DNA of 64,000 bases from Pleurodeles waltl (GCF_031143425.1 NC_090450.1:223087442-223151441), one strand, 5' to 3'; shown: positions 11,801-26,800, counted from the stretch's first letter. Made by a program: numbers and translations. The notes: generated by a model not told the origin, from the sequence alone.

Positions 11801-14800
11801 GGACTTATAGGTAGGTTAACTTAGCCAATTATAATTAGCCTAATGTGCATATCCACTTTACACAGAGCACTGGCCCTGGGACTGGTAAGCAGTACCCAGG
11901 GCACAGCCAAGAGCCAGTAACCACCAGTACCTGTCCAAAAAGTGTGGGAGTGACCAGGGCAAAAAGGAGGACTTTACTTCACTGCCCCCTCCCCCGGATG
12001 AAAGGTGATGGGTACTAACCTACACCCTGGTAGTCCTCATCAGCTAAGTGGAAAAACCTGGAAAGGCCATCTCCATTGGCATGGGCAGTCCCAGGTCTGT
12101 GCTCCATTGTGAAGGCCATCCCCTGTAGGGAAATGGACCACCTTTACGAGTTTTGGGTTCTCCCCCCTCATCTGCATCAGCCATCTGAGAGGTCCGTGGT
12201 CAGTTTGTACACGGAAGTGAGTGCCAAACAAGTATGGCCTCAACTTCTTCAGGGACCAGACCACAGCAAAGGCCTCCCTCTCAATGGCACTCCATCTTTT
12301 CTCTCTGGGGAGTAGTCGCCTGCTGATGAAGGCAAATGGTTGATCTTCTTTAACTTGTGCTAACACTGCCCCACTCACTTCCTCTGAAGCATCTGTTTGC
12401 TCTATAAACTCCTTGCTATAGTCAGGGGCCAGTAACACTGGTGCTGAACACATAGCCTGTTTTAGGGTGTCAAAAGCTTTATGACACTCTGGGGTTCAAA
12501 TTACCCTCTTGGGTTGTGTCTTGGAGGTGAGCTCAGTCAGAGGGGCCACTATGGTCCCATAATTCTGAACAAACCTCCTGTAGTACCCAGTCAGGCCAAG
12601 AAAGGCCCTGACCTGAGTCTGGGTTTTAGGAGCCTCCAATCCAGGATAGTCTGGTTCTTGGGCTGGAGAGGTTGTACATGGCCTCCACAACAAGGTGGCC
12701 CAGTACAAAACTGAGTTTTGCCTTATCTGGCACTTGCTTGCCTTGATAGTCAGGCCTGCTTGAAGCAGGGCCTGAAGCACTTCCTTCAGGTGGTCCTCCC
12801 AGGTGGAACTAAATACAGCTATATCATCCAGATAAGCTGCACTGAAAGATTCCAACCCAGACAGGACTCTATTCACCAACCATTGGAAGGTGGCAGGAGC
12901 ATTTTTCAGGCCAAAGGGCATCACCTTGAACTGAAAGTGGCCCTCTGGTGTGAAAAATGCTGACCTCTCCTTAGCTCCTGGACTTAAGGCAATCTGCCAG
13001 TATCCTGAGGTCAGATCAAACGTGCTCAGGATTTTGGCAGCCCCCAACCTATCAATGAGCTCATCAGCTCTAGGTATGGGGTGAGCATCAGTCCTAGTGA
13101 TTGCATTTAGACCTCTGTAGTCCACACAAAATCTCAATTCCTTCTTCCCACCTTGGGGATTACGTTTGGGCACCAGTACCACTGGACTGGACCAAGGACT
13201 GTCAGAGGGCTCAATTACCTTGCGCTCCAACATCTTAGCCACTTCAGCTTTGATGTTGGCCTTGACCTGGTCAGACATCCTGTACAGCCTGTTCTTGACA
13301 GGCAAGCTGTCACCAGTGTCAATGTCATGGATACCAGTTGGTTGAGTCCAGGGGTCAGGGAGAACGGACTAGCAAACTGCTCCAATACTTGCCTGCAGTC
13401 TTTTTGTTGCTGGTCTGTCAACTTTGGAGAGAGTACCACTCCCTCCACTGACCCATCTTGTCCTTTTGAGGACAGGAGGTCTGGCAGAGGTTCACTCTCC
13501 TCCTCCTTTTTCAGTGACCATCAGCATGGTCATGTCTGCCCTGTCCTGGTGGGGTTTCAACCTGTTAACAGGCAGGATCCTATGAGGAGTCCTGGGGGTG
13601 CCAAGGTCCACCAAGTAGGTGATCTCACCCTTTTTCTCCAGAATTGGATAGGGCCCAGTCCATTTGGCCTGAAGTGACCTAGGAGCGATGGGCTCCAAAA
13701 CCCACACCAGGTGTCTTGGGTGATACTCGGGCATGGTAGCCTTCTGGTCATGCCAGGTTTCTGCTTGCCTTCTTCATGTACTCAGCCATGCGTGACCGCA
13801 TGCTCAGCACATAATCTAGCACATTCTCCTTGGACTCTCTGAGAGGCTTCTCCCAAGACTCTCTCACCAAGCACAATGGGCCTCTTACAGGGTGCCCAAA
13901 CAGTAACTCAAAGGGGCTGAATCCAACCCCGTCTGTGGCACCTCTCGGTAGGCAAACAGCAGACATGGGAGGAGAACATCCAATCTCCTCCTGAGTTTGT
14001 CAGACAAACCCATGATCATGCCCTTCAGGGTCTTGTTAAATCTTTCCACCAGACCATTGGTCTGTGGATGATAGGGGTTGGTGAACTTATAAGTAACACC
14101 ACACTCATCCCACATGGCTTTCAGATAGGCAGACATGAAGTTTGTGCCCCTATCTGAGACCACCTCCTTTGGGAACCCCACTCTGGTGAACACACCAAGT
14201 AGGGCTCTAGCCACTGTGGGAACAGTGACTGTCCGGAGGGGTATTGCCTCAGGGTACCTGGTGGCATGGTCCACAACCACCAAAACGTACCTGTTACCTG
14301 AGGCAGTTGGTGGGTCTAGGGGACCAACAATGTCAATCCCCACCCTCTCAAAGGGAGTCCCAACCACTGGCAGTGGTATCAAGGGAGCCTTTGGCTTGCC
14401 CCCTGCCTTGCCACTGGCTTTGCAGGTGACACAGGAGCTGCAAAACTCCTTGACTTTTTCTGACATTTGGGGCCAATAAAAATGGTGGACCAGCCTGTTC
14501 CAGGTCTTGGTCTGTCCCAAATGTCCAGCTAAGGGGATATCATGGCTTAAGGTAAGGAGGAATTCTCTATACTTCTGGGGGACCACTACTCTCCTGGTTG
14601 CCCCTGGTTTGGGGTCCCTTGCCTCGGTGTAGAGAACTCCATCCTCCCAGTAAACCTTGTGGGTCCCACTGGTATCCCCTTGTTCTTGCCTGGCAGCAGT
14701 CTGCCTCAGGCCCCCAAGAGTGGGACACTCTCTTTGTCCCTGGCACAACCCTTCTCTGGTGGGCCCACCTGCCCTTGCAGTTCTGCCAAGTCAGGCAGAG

Positions 14801-17800
14801 CTTGCAGGGGAAGTGGCCCTCCCTCAGAGGTCAGATCCTCCCCCTCAGGGTTGGATTCCTCCTGATCCTCTGTACTTGTAGGGGCTGGCAAGCCAGACCC
14901 AGTGTCCTTTCTCTTCTTCTTGGAGGCTTGGCCAATTGTTCTAGGGTCCAAGTGCCCAGTCAATTTTTGATGTGCATTTAATCATGCTTAAGCTTGATGC
15001 TGAAATAAAACACCTTGCAAACCACAGCATAGTATGTTATTCTGTAGGTTATCTACAGTCTGAGACAGACCCAGGTTGGTCGTGAATGGAAGTGATTTGT
15101 TGATGGACGCCTCTCAGCCTGTGTCCAGGTCTAGAGAGAGAACCAAAGAACACTACGAAGCCTTTCAATCATACCGGTTGGCAACCTCCCTCAATAGGGC
15201 CTGGGTTTCATGTTATTGAGGTACAGGACATCCCTCAGTGGAGTGGGTGGGAGTAGAACACGCAAGTAGTGTAACTGAGTGGGGGCAAGGGTGATGCCTG
15301 GGTGTACAGGTCTTTGTGTTTCGTCAGAGGAGGCAATGGGTCAAAATATGCTATACTTTAAAAGCTTCAAAGCCCACCAGCAGCAACCTTAGTGAAACAA
15401 TTGGCTTTAAAGGCAATATCGGATTCCTAACTAAATTAAATAATTGTACTTCAACTGCAGAAAGAAAAATACCAGAACTGTGAAAATGGTGTTACCGGTA
15501 ACTTAAGGTAGTGTAATTGGTTCCCTGTTTACAGAAATGGAGCAATGGACCTCATTCTGATGTGAGCGCCATCTGGCTCGGTTGGAATAGGGCTCGCGAG
15601 GTGGGGGGGAAGCAGGGGAAAGTGTCTACAAGAGACAGAGCAATCAAAGAGCCCCATATTTTAAACACTGGCCACTGCGCGCACTGAGGCTTTGCAGACC
15701 TATTAATGAGTTTAACAGACAGCTTTCAGACTGGGGTGTTTGAAGCAAGTCGAGAACAGAATACAATGCAAATTCGGTATAATTCAGTAGTGTTCACAGT
15801 TCACTTGTGCTTCACGCACAGGAATATCAGTTAATCTAAAGGCATCCTAGAGAAAGGCTCCAGTGAGCTGAGCGTGCGTCTAACAAGGCTCCCCTGTATT
15901 TACCAAACCTCCGCTGTATGTGATACAGTTGACTACACCAGAGCTTTTCATTTGTCGACTGTAGCGTCCGTCGATGTGCATCTGCACCCCTTTGCTGCAT
16001 TATAACTAGCTATACAGTGTTAATCAAAAGAATGAAACTTTGAACAAATGAGGCACCCTCTGAAAACAGCTGATCTCGGTCATTGTATCCCCAGCAAATG
16101 TGATGATCTAAGAATCAGATTTGCAGCCCTGCTTACTGAAACAACGCTCTGAGCCTAGGAGCCAGTGAAATCACAAGCACTTCTGAGAATGGCTCTGGAG
16201 AAACTCAAGTGCTCATGTCCAGTGCTATTGGCCTAAGGAAAAAGTAGTCCCTTTTCCAGCTACTATAATGAGATCTGTGGAAGGCTACAAGTACTGCAGC
16301 TATGCTCCATGTGGGTGAACAACCACTTGGAAGGAAGGAATTTTTAAAGGACGCTGAAACTCACAAATGTAAAGCAATATGCGTGCTTGAAGCCCACAAA
16401 GAACATACAACAGATCTCTTAGTGACAGCACAAGCGCTGTCTAGGCTAGACATAAAAAAGCATCAAGAAAGACCAGCACAGCTGCTGTGGACATGGGAGT
16501 ACGGCGCATGAGCAGGAACCAATGAGAAACGGACAATATTGGGCCAGACCAAGCCCCATGTAAAATGTTTATTTATACAAGGTGCTTATTATGTTAGATT
16601 AAAAAGGTGCATGATGTCTTCCTAGTTACAATTATACTTATGTAATTGTGAACAAGAAAGCATTTTATTTCATAGACCTGGGTGTGTCTGTGCCTAAAAG
16701 ACACTAAGCTGACAGGCTAACTACACCCTCATTTTCCCCAAAATGTTTCTTTTGGTCAATAATTGGTCTGATATCTGGTGTTGGAGAGTGACATAAATCA
16801 CAGTGCAAGTCATGATGTGATTGAAATGCACAAGCCAAAAAAATAAGATTTTATTTTAAAAAAAGGAATTCAAATCTGACTTGAATTTTTTTTTTTCAGA
16901 CCAGTGTTAGTTCCTTAATTCACTCACTTGGGCTGAGAGAGAACATAAGCAATTAGCTTATGCAAATGAACAGTTGGCAGTCGAAAACATAGCTGGACAG
17001 GAGGTAGTAGGGATTATCTTCCCTTCCTCTGGAAATGGAATTGCCCCTGTGTCCCACAGCTCCTGAATAGCAGTGAGTAGATAGTTTTCACAAACACACG
17101 AGGAAAGGCAGTATCATCTGTGCTATGAAACTGGTTGTATATGTGCAAAATATGTTGGCAATGGATTTTTTCTTTATAAAGACAAAAGACCAGCACAACC
17201 ACTTTGCAGGAACACCAGACCGTAGATAGGTTCAGTTTCAAAAGACTTGCTTTTAGGCATGTGGACCATCAATCTGCTGAACAGATTGTAAAAGGGTGTT
17301 TATAACCCTGTTTGGTTGCAATGGTCTGTTTTCTGCAGGGGGGAGGAGGGGGGGGGTGTTTGCAGCTAGAAGCAATGGCCTGGAGAGGGTCTTGGGATTC
17401 CATAGGAAGCTTCTGATCTATTTGGTATTTAAAGTCAAATTGAGTGCATAGCCTCCAGGTGGATTACAAACGAGTGTTTCGAGTTAACTGATTAAGTGTG
17501 AACTGGGACAGTCCTCTACCTTTTTCCTCAATAAAACTGGTCACATATGTATCTTAGTGATTTCAAGAAAACTGGTAGTGCAAAAAAAACTCCCTTGAAA
17601 AGTTTTGAATTGGAGGACCATACTTTGGACCATCACATAACATTGACATTCAGACTGGTGAGCGTGCTTTGAATTAAGCCCACTTGCACCTCCAGACACT
17701 ATGTACCCTCAATTCAGAAGGAGGATGTCGACAAATTGCATCCAACCCCCCAGGAACCTGATAAATTCTGCAGGTTTGTACAGATTAATGTTTTCCAACG

Positions 17801-20800
17801 TGAAGCTTTTGGGCTGACCAAGATGTCACACTTTGGGTGCCTTGGCTTTGTGGAACCGAAACTGGATACTTTTTAAAGGGTGATAGCACAGACGATTTTT
17901 GAGGGCCATCATTTTTCTACCTGGGAAGGTGAAACTCTTCACCTGCAGAACCTCCAAGCACCCAAACCCCCTCCATTATAGTTGCTCTTATTGCTCCAAA
18001 CTTTGTTTTTGTAGGCCATAGTCACCCTCAGGACAGCGCTTAAATCCTTTTGGTTCACTTCTTTAAAAATATTTGGCCCATTTTTTAAGGAAATGCCTTT
18101 TCCATCCGTTAAATTTCATTTCTATTGTTGGATTTACATTTTTGTTTTTAGAGTGTTTTACACCATTCACCTTGTGCAGCTGTTATCTTTATTTTTGGAT
18201 TTCCACTGAACTTGAAACTATCATCTTTTACTGTTGAATTATTTGGTAATACGTTTCCCTTTCCAATGACTTTAAACATCCTTTATCTTCATTTTCGCTC
18301 AATTTATCTTACTAAATTATTTTTCTTAAAGGTGATGTTTAAATTGATTTTTATATATCCTATTGTATTATGACATGGGTTGTTAAGCACAGTACTTACT
18401 TGCATGGCCCTTTGGAATTACCTTTTCAGTCAGGGCAAATTATAATGCATTAACCAGTGGCAGCCGGTAATTTTAGGAGGGAGGGGGGCGGACAGCACAC
18501 TCACTCATTCATTCACACAAGCACACACACCAATTAATTATGTCCCTGCCAACGAGGGAAGGCAGCAGTCCCAACTTTGTCACAGAGTGGGATGGGGTCA
18601 GTGAGACTGCTGACCCCACCCCACTCTGTGACGAGGTGTCACTGATTGACACTCGTCCTGGGCGCTTCAAGGGGATTAAACCTGAGGTGCCCAGGTCGGA
18701 GTCAAGATGTGACTCTTCCCCTTGTCACCGAAGGGAGGACCTCGAGGCACCTTTCCTGAGCTGAGGAGGCCAGGCCCATAGGAGCTGTGACCTCTTCAGC
18801 CCTGCAAAATTCAGTTCAGGGAGCCGGGAGTCTGTGCAAATTGCGCATGTCTCGCTCCTGGCTGCCTGATCTGAAAATGGAGAGTGTCTGTCAAGCTGAC
18901 CTTTGCTCAGCCTGCCAGGCAGTATTCATGAGGGGAAAAAGGTGGGGGGGGCATGGCCCCTCCACCCTAAAGGATGGGCCAAGGCTGCCATTAACCAAAG
19001 GTAAGTACCTAGATTTTTTTTTTAATCTCTATAAGTTAGACTGCTGGGCACACCCACATAGACCTTTTTCTCTCTGAATACAATGCAGCGCTTTCCCAGA
19101 GCGTGAGACACTAGACTATCTTCTATCAAGTTTTGTAGGTAACACTTGTTTTGATGCTGTAACAGCTGATAACGTGCATATATGGATGAAAGTTAATTCA
19201 ACATCTGTCTTCATCGATAGATGTAGATATTGAGTCCAATAACCAGTCCAACCACTTAGGAAAGAGGTGTCATGATGCTCCTGCAGATTTTAGAGGAAGG
19301 CTCTGACGGGTCCTGATCTGAAAACTGTGGAAAAAGAACATCAATTGACCTCTGATATTTTAATAGTTGTATTGCACTGCACGTCCAGGTGCACTCAACA
19401 ATATTTTCACTGCCGACCAAATGCCAATGTTTCCTTATAACGAGAAAGAGTGAGCTGTCTCATTGCTTTGGGGGACATCTTGTTTTGGGCAATGACCCTA
19501 CTTGTTTCTAAAATTGGAGCACTCTATGTTTCTCCTAAAGGGTTATTTTATGAACCTCTGTTTAAGTCAAATATCTGGACCAACATTACACATGGCCCAA
19601 ATCAATAAAATAAAGCTTTACATAGTAGACTAGGGCAATATGTTTGAATGGATGAGAGAAAGGAGCTCCGTTTTAAAAAACAAATAAAACGAAACGAAAA
19701 TGAAACCAGGAGTTACTTCAGACCTACAATCAGCTTAATACTAATTAGAACTATAATTAACAATTTGAAAGGCATTATTCAAATCAGCTAAGCCAGCTCC
19801 GGCTCGGAGCCTGGTGACCTGCTGATACCGAGAAGATGGTGAAGGTTTGTAGTGGCCAGTCATTCTGCAGAGTGCAGGGCCTAAGATTTTGCCTGGCCTT
19901 GGTCTTAGCACACCTTCTTTAAAACCCCACTAAACAAGAGTTTTAGCCTGGCTTGGCAGCGTGAGTTGCAGCCAGTGACCTTTGATCAGATTCTGCACTG
20001 AGGATCTCTCTCCCACAAACCAAACGGTCATATTCTACCACCAGCCTACATGGAAGTGGGGGTAGGCCCTGCATTTGGCACCCTCCCCACTAATGACCAC
20101 AGTATGCTAAGAAACATCAAGGCTCTTGACCTATTACACTCGTCACCAGCTTCTAACATTAAATTTAGTCTTAAGAAGTTAGCTTAAAATGTGGATTTGA
20201 ATTTCCATAATAAAACCAGTATTGGCAAAGTCAATAGGTCTCGCCTATACAAGAGCTATGTGTTTTGCCATGTTGTACACCAGTGTGGCTGCTGTTCAGC
20301 ATGGCTATAAGTTGGTGGTGTGGAGTGTCAGACTGGAGAGGGAAAGTAGTGTTGTAGAGTGGAGTAGGGAGTGTACAGTGTCAGAGTTGAGTAGAGTTCA
20401 TTGACAGAATGAAGTGGAGTGGAGTGGGTTGGAGTTGATTAGGTAGTGTGGTGGATTGGATTAGGGTAGAGCGGGGTGACTTGCTGTGGGTTGATTGAAA
20501 TGGGGTGCGATGGATTGGAGTGGGGTGGATTAGACTGGAGTGATGGGAGTGGGGTGGAGTGGATTAGATTGCACTGCTGGAGTGGATTAGATTGGACTGT
20601 AGTGGATTGGGATGTAGTGGGGTGCATTGGATTCACTGGTGTGGAGAGAGGTGAATTGAGGTGGGGTATGATTGTAGTGGGGTATGATTGTAGTGGGGTG
20701 GATTGGATTATGGTAGAGTGGGGGTGACTTGGTGTTGGGTTGATTGAAATGGGGTGAGGTGGATTGGAGTGGGTGGATCAGATTGGAGGGATGGGGATGG

Positions 20801-23800
20801 GCTGGACTGTGGTGGAGTGGATTAGATTGGACTGTGAGGGATTGGAATGGAATGGAATGGAGTGGGGTGGGGTGGATTGGATGCACTGGATTGAGTGAGA
20901 TGGATTGTGGGATGAAGTGGGATGGACTGGATTGGAGTGGGGGTGGACTGGATTGGAGTGGGGGGTGGACTGAACTAGTGTGCAGTGGATTGGAATAGAG
21001 TGTGGTAGTTGAGAGTTGAGGTGGGGTGGATTGAACTGGGGTGGGATCCATTCGATTGAGGTGAAGTGGATTGTGGTGGATTAGACTGAGTGGGTGGATT
21101 GGAGTGGGTTGAAGTAAATTGGGGTGGGTTGAAGTAAATTGGGGTGGGTTGGATTGGTGTGGGGTGGATCAATTGGAGGGGGTGGTGTAGGGAATCCTAG
21201 TTTGTTTTAATGGGATACAAGAGTTAGCTTGGCCTGTGGCTTGCAGACTTATGCCCCCGTCACCTAATGACTTTTACCCTACTTAGCTTGCTCTGTATTA
21301 GCGCATTTATTTAATTAAATCTTTTAAGATGGCTGCCTTGTTTTTAGTTAGGCCCATGTTTTAGTTTGCGTTAATAGTGCCACTGCGCTAAGGAGTCAAT
21401 ATCAAGTGACAAAGATAAACAAACTGTCGGTGTGCACATTAGGTACTTTACCTCTTCACGCTTTGAGGGAATTGTTTATATAAGATACCGTCCCAACCAT
21501 GCTTTGTTATCTATTGGTTGAGAACAGACCTACACTAGGGGTCCAGACAGATCTGTATAAATACTTAAACAGATAGTCAGAGGGGTTCCGACCAGATACC
21601 ATCGCCGCTATAATCGCTGCTTTCTATGCTGCACGTCGCCTTGATGCTGACCCAGTCTTTGTGCCCCTACGAAGTCTGAGCTAGAGACCTCATTCCAAGG
21701 TAACGAGGGATGGGGGCTCATCTCATGAACATCGCATTGGCAGATTAGGTTTAACATACCTAGCTCTCTTTTAGTTTAGAGGTTAGGCTCATTATGCTAG
21801 GGTATTAGGACATGTCTCATACTTTGTCATTATATATTATTGCAAGATGGTGGGGGTCTTTGTATTAATGACTTTTGTCTTTACCATTCTGTTTCTTGCA
21901 CTGTTCATTATCCTAATCATTGCACCCCATGCAACTTATCGCAGATTGCAGTTTTGCTAAATAAAAACTATTGAAACTTTAGTGCATCTTCTTCATTGCT
22001 TGTGTTTGATTGAGACATGGTGTTTATGTGAAAAGGGGTAATCTCTTTTTAACCACAACACTCCCTGAGATGTCACACTCTTGAGTCCATGCGTAAAGGC
22101 TGCCACAAATCACCTTTTACTGTTTGGGTTTTTGGTGAGGGTTGGGACGACAGTTGCGGGTTGTTGTAGGGCTGGGGTGGATTGGATTTGATTGGGGTGG
22201 ATTGGGGTGAGGTGGATTGGATTGGACTGGGGTGGATTGGATTGGACTGGGGTGGATTGCATTGTAGTGGTGTGGATGATGGTGAGACAGAGTGGAGTGA
22301 ATTGGACTGGAGTGAGATGGGATGGATTTGGGCAGATTGGATTGGATTGGGGTGGTCTGCACGATTGTGTTAAAGCATCACTTCAGAATTCACACATAAT
22401 CAAGAAACAATGTCGCTGTGCAATATTTAGAACAAGATAATAATCATCTTTTGAGAACAGCACCCATGAGCAAAAACAAAAGAAAACAGAAGTGCAAAGT
22501 GATAAAAGACGATTTGGCCAAATAAAAGAAAGTTAGCTGTTAAAAATAGAACCCTGCAATTTTTTTTTAGCAAAAAATGTGCCCAGCAGGGCAATCACAA
22601 GCCCTCTGTTTGCAGGGCACTAGAAGTTACAAAGTAGAAAACAGTACTTCAATCATGTCAGGAGCAGCTGACAGCACTAAGTAAGTAATCAATCATTGCT
22701 TGGTCCCTGCTACTCACAGAAGAACAGAAATTATGCTTAGACTGCAGTGACAAATAGAGGATGTAAAGAAGCCAACAATGAATAAGAGACAGGTGGGCTT
22801 CAAGCCATTTACTGTGCACAACTGTCTCAAGTGAGACGCATTCACTCGCAGATTCGATCCTAAAAAGTTAGATTGTTCTATACAGTTTTGAAAGTTTCCA
22901 AGGAAATTTTTTAAGTTTGTGTGGGCTAATTTCATACTTTTGGAAGACCTACTAATCCGAATTCAAAGCAGCGCAAATTGAAAATGTGTAGGCTGTACCC
23001 ATTTCGGTAAAATCATTTTTTTTTATATATTAGGTTAACGTAATTGGACTGGAACTCACCCCACCTGTCACCTTTATATTAAAATCCGGAACAGGTCCAG
23101 TGCATATCTGTGCACAACATCTCACACGTAAGTACAGTAGATACACAACCTTTTTCTATTGCCTTTTGTAAGTAATGTTCAATCTAATATTTCGGTGTAC
23201 TATCCCTGTCCATTGACTTATCATGCCATTGTGACCTCCACAATGTGCCACTGAAGTCTGCTAAGGCAGAAAAGTAGTGTAATACAACCAAGCATTTTGA
23301 TGCTTGCAAATTTATTCCACTAATATCATTTTAGCAACCATACATCATGGATTCCTTTGAGTATCTCAGTCAACAGCCAGTGCTTAATTTGAGTGGTGGT
23401 TGTAGGTAAGGTCCTCTGGCATTCATTTTTGGGCACCAGCTCTTACGTTTCCTCAGCAGACTAAAGCCCAGGGCAAGAGAAAGAAACACACAAAATGGGG
23501 AATTTAGTAGAAGTAAAAGACGGACAAAGGGTTAAAACAGGGATGAAGACGAACCTGCAAGAATGAGATAAAGCAGTATGCTTTTCTGGTGGTATATGAA
23601 AGAGGCATGAGATGGCATGAAAAACAAACCGCTTTGCTTTTTTGCACCCCCGACATTCAGTAGTGCTGGCTGTGGGCTTCTGAGAAACATTTTGTCAAAA
23701 GGTATCTCCTTCTTCAGTCATTTTCAAGTATTGTTTGTGGCACTGTATCACCTTTCAGATAAACTGCATGCAATTGAATGTCTAGAGAATGTAAGCATTC

Positions 23801-26800
23801 TAATGATATTTTCATAATTGCTTAGAAATTGAAACTTTGCATCCTAATTAACCATTAGTGCACAAGCTTTTTGTGTTGCATAGCATTTGGGCACAAATTC
23901 CCTAACGGAATGTTAGTTTAGCAATAAATATAAATGAGAATACATTACAGATTTGAAGCATAGTATATACAGCTCTATTCCTTCTTGAAAGCAGATTCCA
24001 CTACAACAAATTAACAAGCAGAGGAGGCGCACACAACACAAGAAGGAAGCATGGATTCGTCTGGCGATTCCAAAAATGGGAAAAAAATAGACCTCATATC
24101 GGGCCTTTTGCTGTCATTGTCCCAAGTTATGCAGAGTACTTCCTGAATAGGTAATATTGAGTCCCTGTGTGTTATCCTTCAGGAAGACCCTAAAGCCCAC
24201 CATTAAATCTTTCCTCAGTCGGAACTGTTAAATCCCTCTTCTATAGTGTTAAATTAAACTTATAGATTACTGCATTCTGTACATGAAGTTTCTTGTGATT
24301 CTCCCTTGTCCAATTAAAAACACTGATGCAAAACAGTGAGGGCTTAATTCAATAAATTGAAACAGATGCATGAGGTGGGATTTGTAGAGTGACTGAAGTT
24401 GGAACTCTTATGTAAGATTATCTCCTGAATCTACCAGTTTGTGAGGGAACTGACCATTACCATATAGGGACAGGTGAATTTACTTTATCACTTAATGTGA
24501 TGGTTCTATATTGCCCAGCTTACCAGGAATCATTACAGTATGCAAATGCTTGAACGTAGGTTGAGTTATGCCCATCATTGTGAAAGGCTGGTGTACCTTC
24601 TACAATTCAGAGTAGAGCTACTATTCTTTTACTAGTCTCATCTTGAGCTCTATATTTCAAAGTCAATCAGAGGAAGAAGCAATGTGTCTTTCAGGAAAAA
24701 GAACAGTGCCAAGGTCAGTGGCACTAAGTGAGGCATCATCTGATCCTAGTTAAATACGGACCTTGACTTTGTGTATACTTGCAGGCGCAACCAGATTTTA
24801 AGCTGTTTAGCACTTTGAACTGTCCCTAAGTCTGATCAGAGTCACAACCAGTACCCAAACTGTCTTAGGGGGATGTCCACAAAGTTACCTACAAATATTG
24901 TTTTTTGAAGTTACAATCCTGAATTAGTTGGGGCCATAATAAATGGTAACGGTGTCTGTTGGGAAGGTGTGGCCTTCTACGCCGGTGCCCGAGAGAATGC
25001 TATGGTTACATCCCTGAGGACATATGCAACACAGTGGAATTGAATATACAGCCCAGATAGCAGATAAGAAGTAGGATCTAGCAAAAAGCCACCCAATACT
25101 TGGATGCTCTTAAGCTGATGGGCCCAGGGACTGACACAAGTACAAACATTCTGTAATCATATTAAGACAGCAGCTTGTCCAGTAAATCTATCTGTCCAAA
25201 TCCAGAAGTCTGGCACATACTAACATTCATACACATGGGACTCCATCATAGATCAAATTTATTCTGTGGTCCCAAGGCCTCAAATGCTGATGTAAAACGG
25301 ATAATGCCTGAGCACTTTGTGGAATGCAAACTCTCAATAAACATGTAAAGTATGAGATCAAGACTGAACACAGACAAAGGAACTCTTTGAAAAAATTCCA
25401 TCTCGCTGAGCCATGATACGTCCTAACTGAGGGAGGGGGTTAACTATTTTTCCTCACCTGTAGCAGAGCTCAAGACTAGTTGCTGCCACGGTAGTGTGTT
25501 GGACCTTGGGGGGGGGGGAGGAGAATGACCTTTCCAGGGTACCTTTATGAGTTGTAGAACAAGTCAGTAGCATACTTGAAAAAGGAGAGCAATAATTGGA
25601 AGACCGTGATGACAGTGACAGTTGCATAAAACAGAAGAGTGTATTCCACCAAGACACTATGGGAGTCCAATAGTGTCCAAGTTGGGAGCTGGAGAAGGAT
25701 GCAGGAAAGGAATCAAGGTAGATGGCTCCCCACACAAGTACTGCAGGCCTAACAGACACTGCTACCATCATCAAATTCAGAGAAATTCCTCTGATGCAAA
25801 AACGTGTGGTCAAAAAGACTAGCAGGTACGCACAGCATCTTAGCACAGATGTTGACAACAATAAAGTGTACTAATATAGCAACTGCACAAAGTGCAGTTT
25901 CCACAAGTCAGTTAATATATATTCTACAGTGTGCAAGCTTGCTACTTATACTACCAATGAGATAAAGACCTATTATAGGGTATAGTATGCCAATCTCTGA
26001 GTGGGGCCACTGTATATTACTCTAGGCAAGAAGGCAAAGGGTTTAAGAAAAAGGCTGATAAGCAGGCCCAAGTAGAAGTGTTCAAGCCTAATAATGGACA
26101 TACACAACAAAATAAACAAACAACAAAATATCACATTTGCAGCCGGTGTCCGGAACCAGTCAACAAAATCAAAAAAGGTCCACCATCAATTTGTCAATCC
26201 TCTGAACACCTCACTACCCTGAGGTGCTTGTCACAGATGTTGGAATAGGAATGTGGATTCAGTCCTGTAGGCTTAAACATACTGGGCTGCTGTGTCAGCC
26301 ACTGTGGTAGAGAAGAGATGAGGTGGAGATTAGAGGAGGAACAAGGTATCCACTATTTGCGCTGGAATGGCTGTGGATCTGAATGATGAATAATGCAGTG
26401 GGTAGCAGAAAAGGTAAAGACTTGTCTGTAGCAGAGTATACGTCTGGTGCTCACAGTGCTCTAAGTAGTGCTGGCCCATGCCTTAAAGGAAAGTGTAATA
26501 TTGTTGCTTCCTATGTAGGTCATTGGGTGTGCAGAGCTGGGGGTCACTGATCCGAATGTGCATGTCATGCTGAAACCGCAACGCAAATATTGCATTGGGC
26601 CACTCTACCGTGGTGTGCTTGACTTTGAACATTCAGCTACACATTTGCTCGCTCTGCAGAATCATTTACAAAAAAACAACAACCCCTAGTTACAATCATT
26701 TCCCACCATATAAACCACATTCCATATACACAAAACGTTACCCTTCATTTATCTCAAAAATAATGTATTACAAATACCAAATGAATGTCTTTCTTTATAT

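Noticed and set aside
12496..14748. Integrase and RT as two nested gypsy elements giving a false order
   Set aside because: They lie on one strand with a GPY/F-like module and RT linker directly between them, and no LTR or target duplication in the gap.
20439..21172. Several 60-154 codon frames rich in Pro/Ser/His or Gly/Trp
   Set aside because: They are translations of the GGAKT satellite on both strands; composition follows the repeat and no domain is seen.
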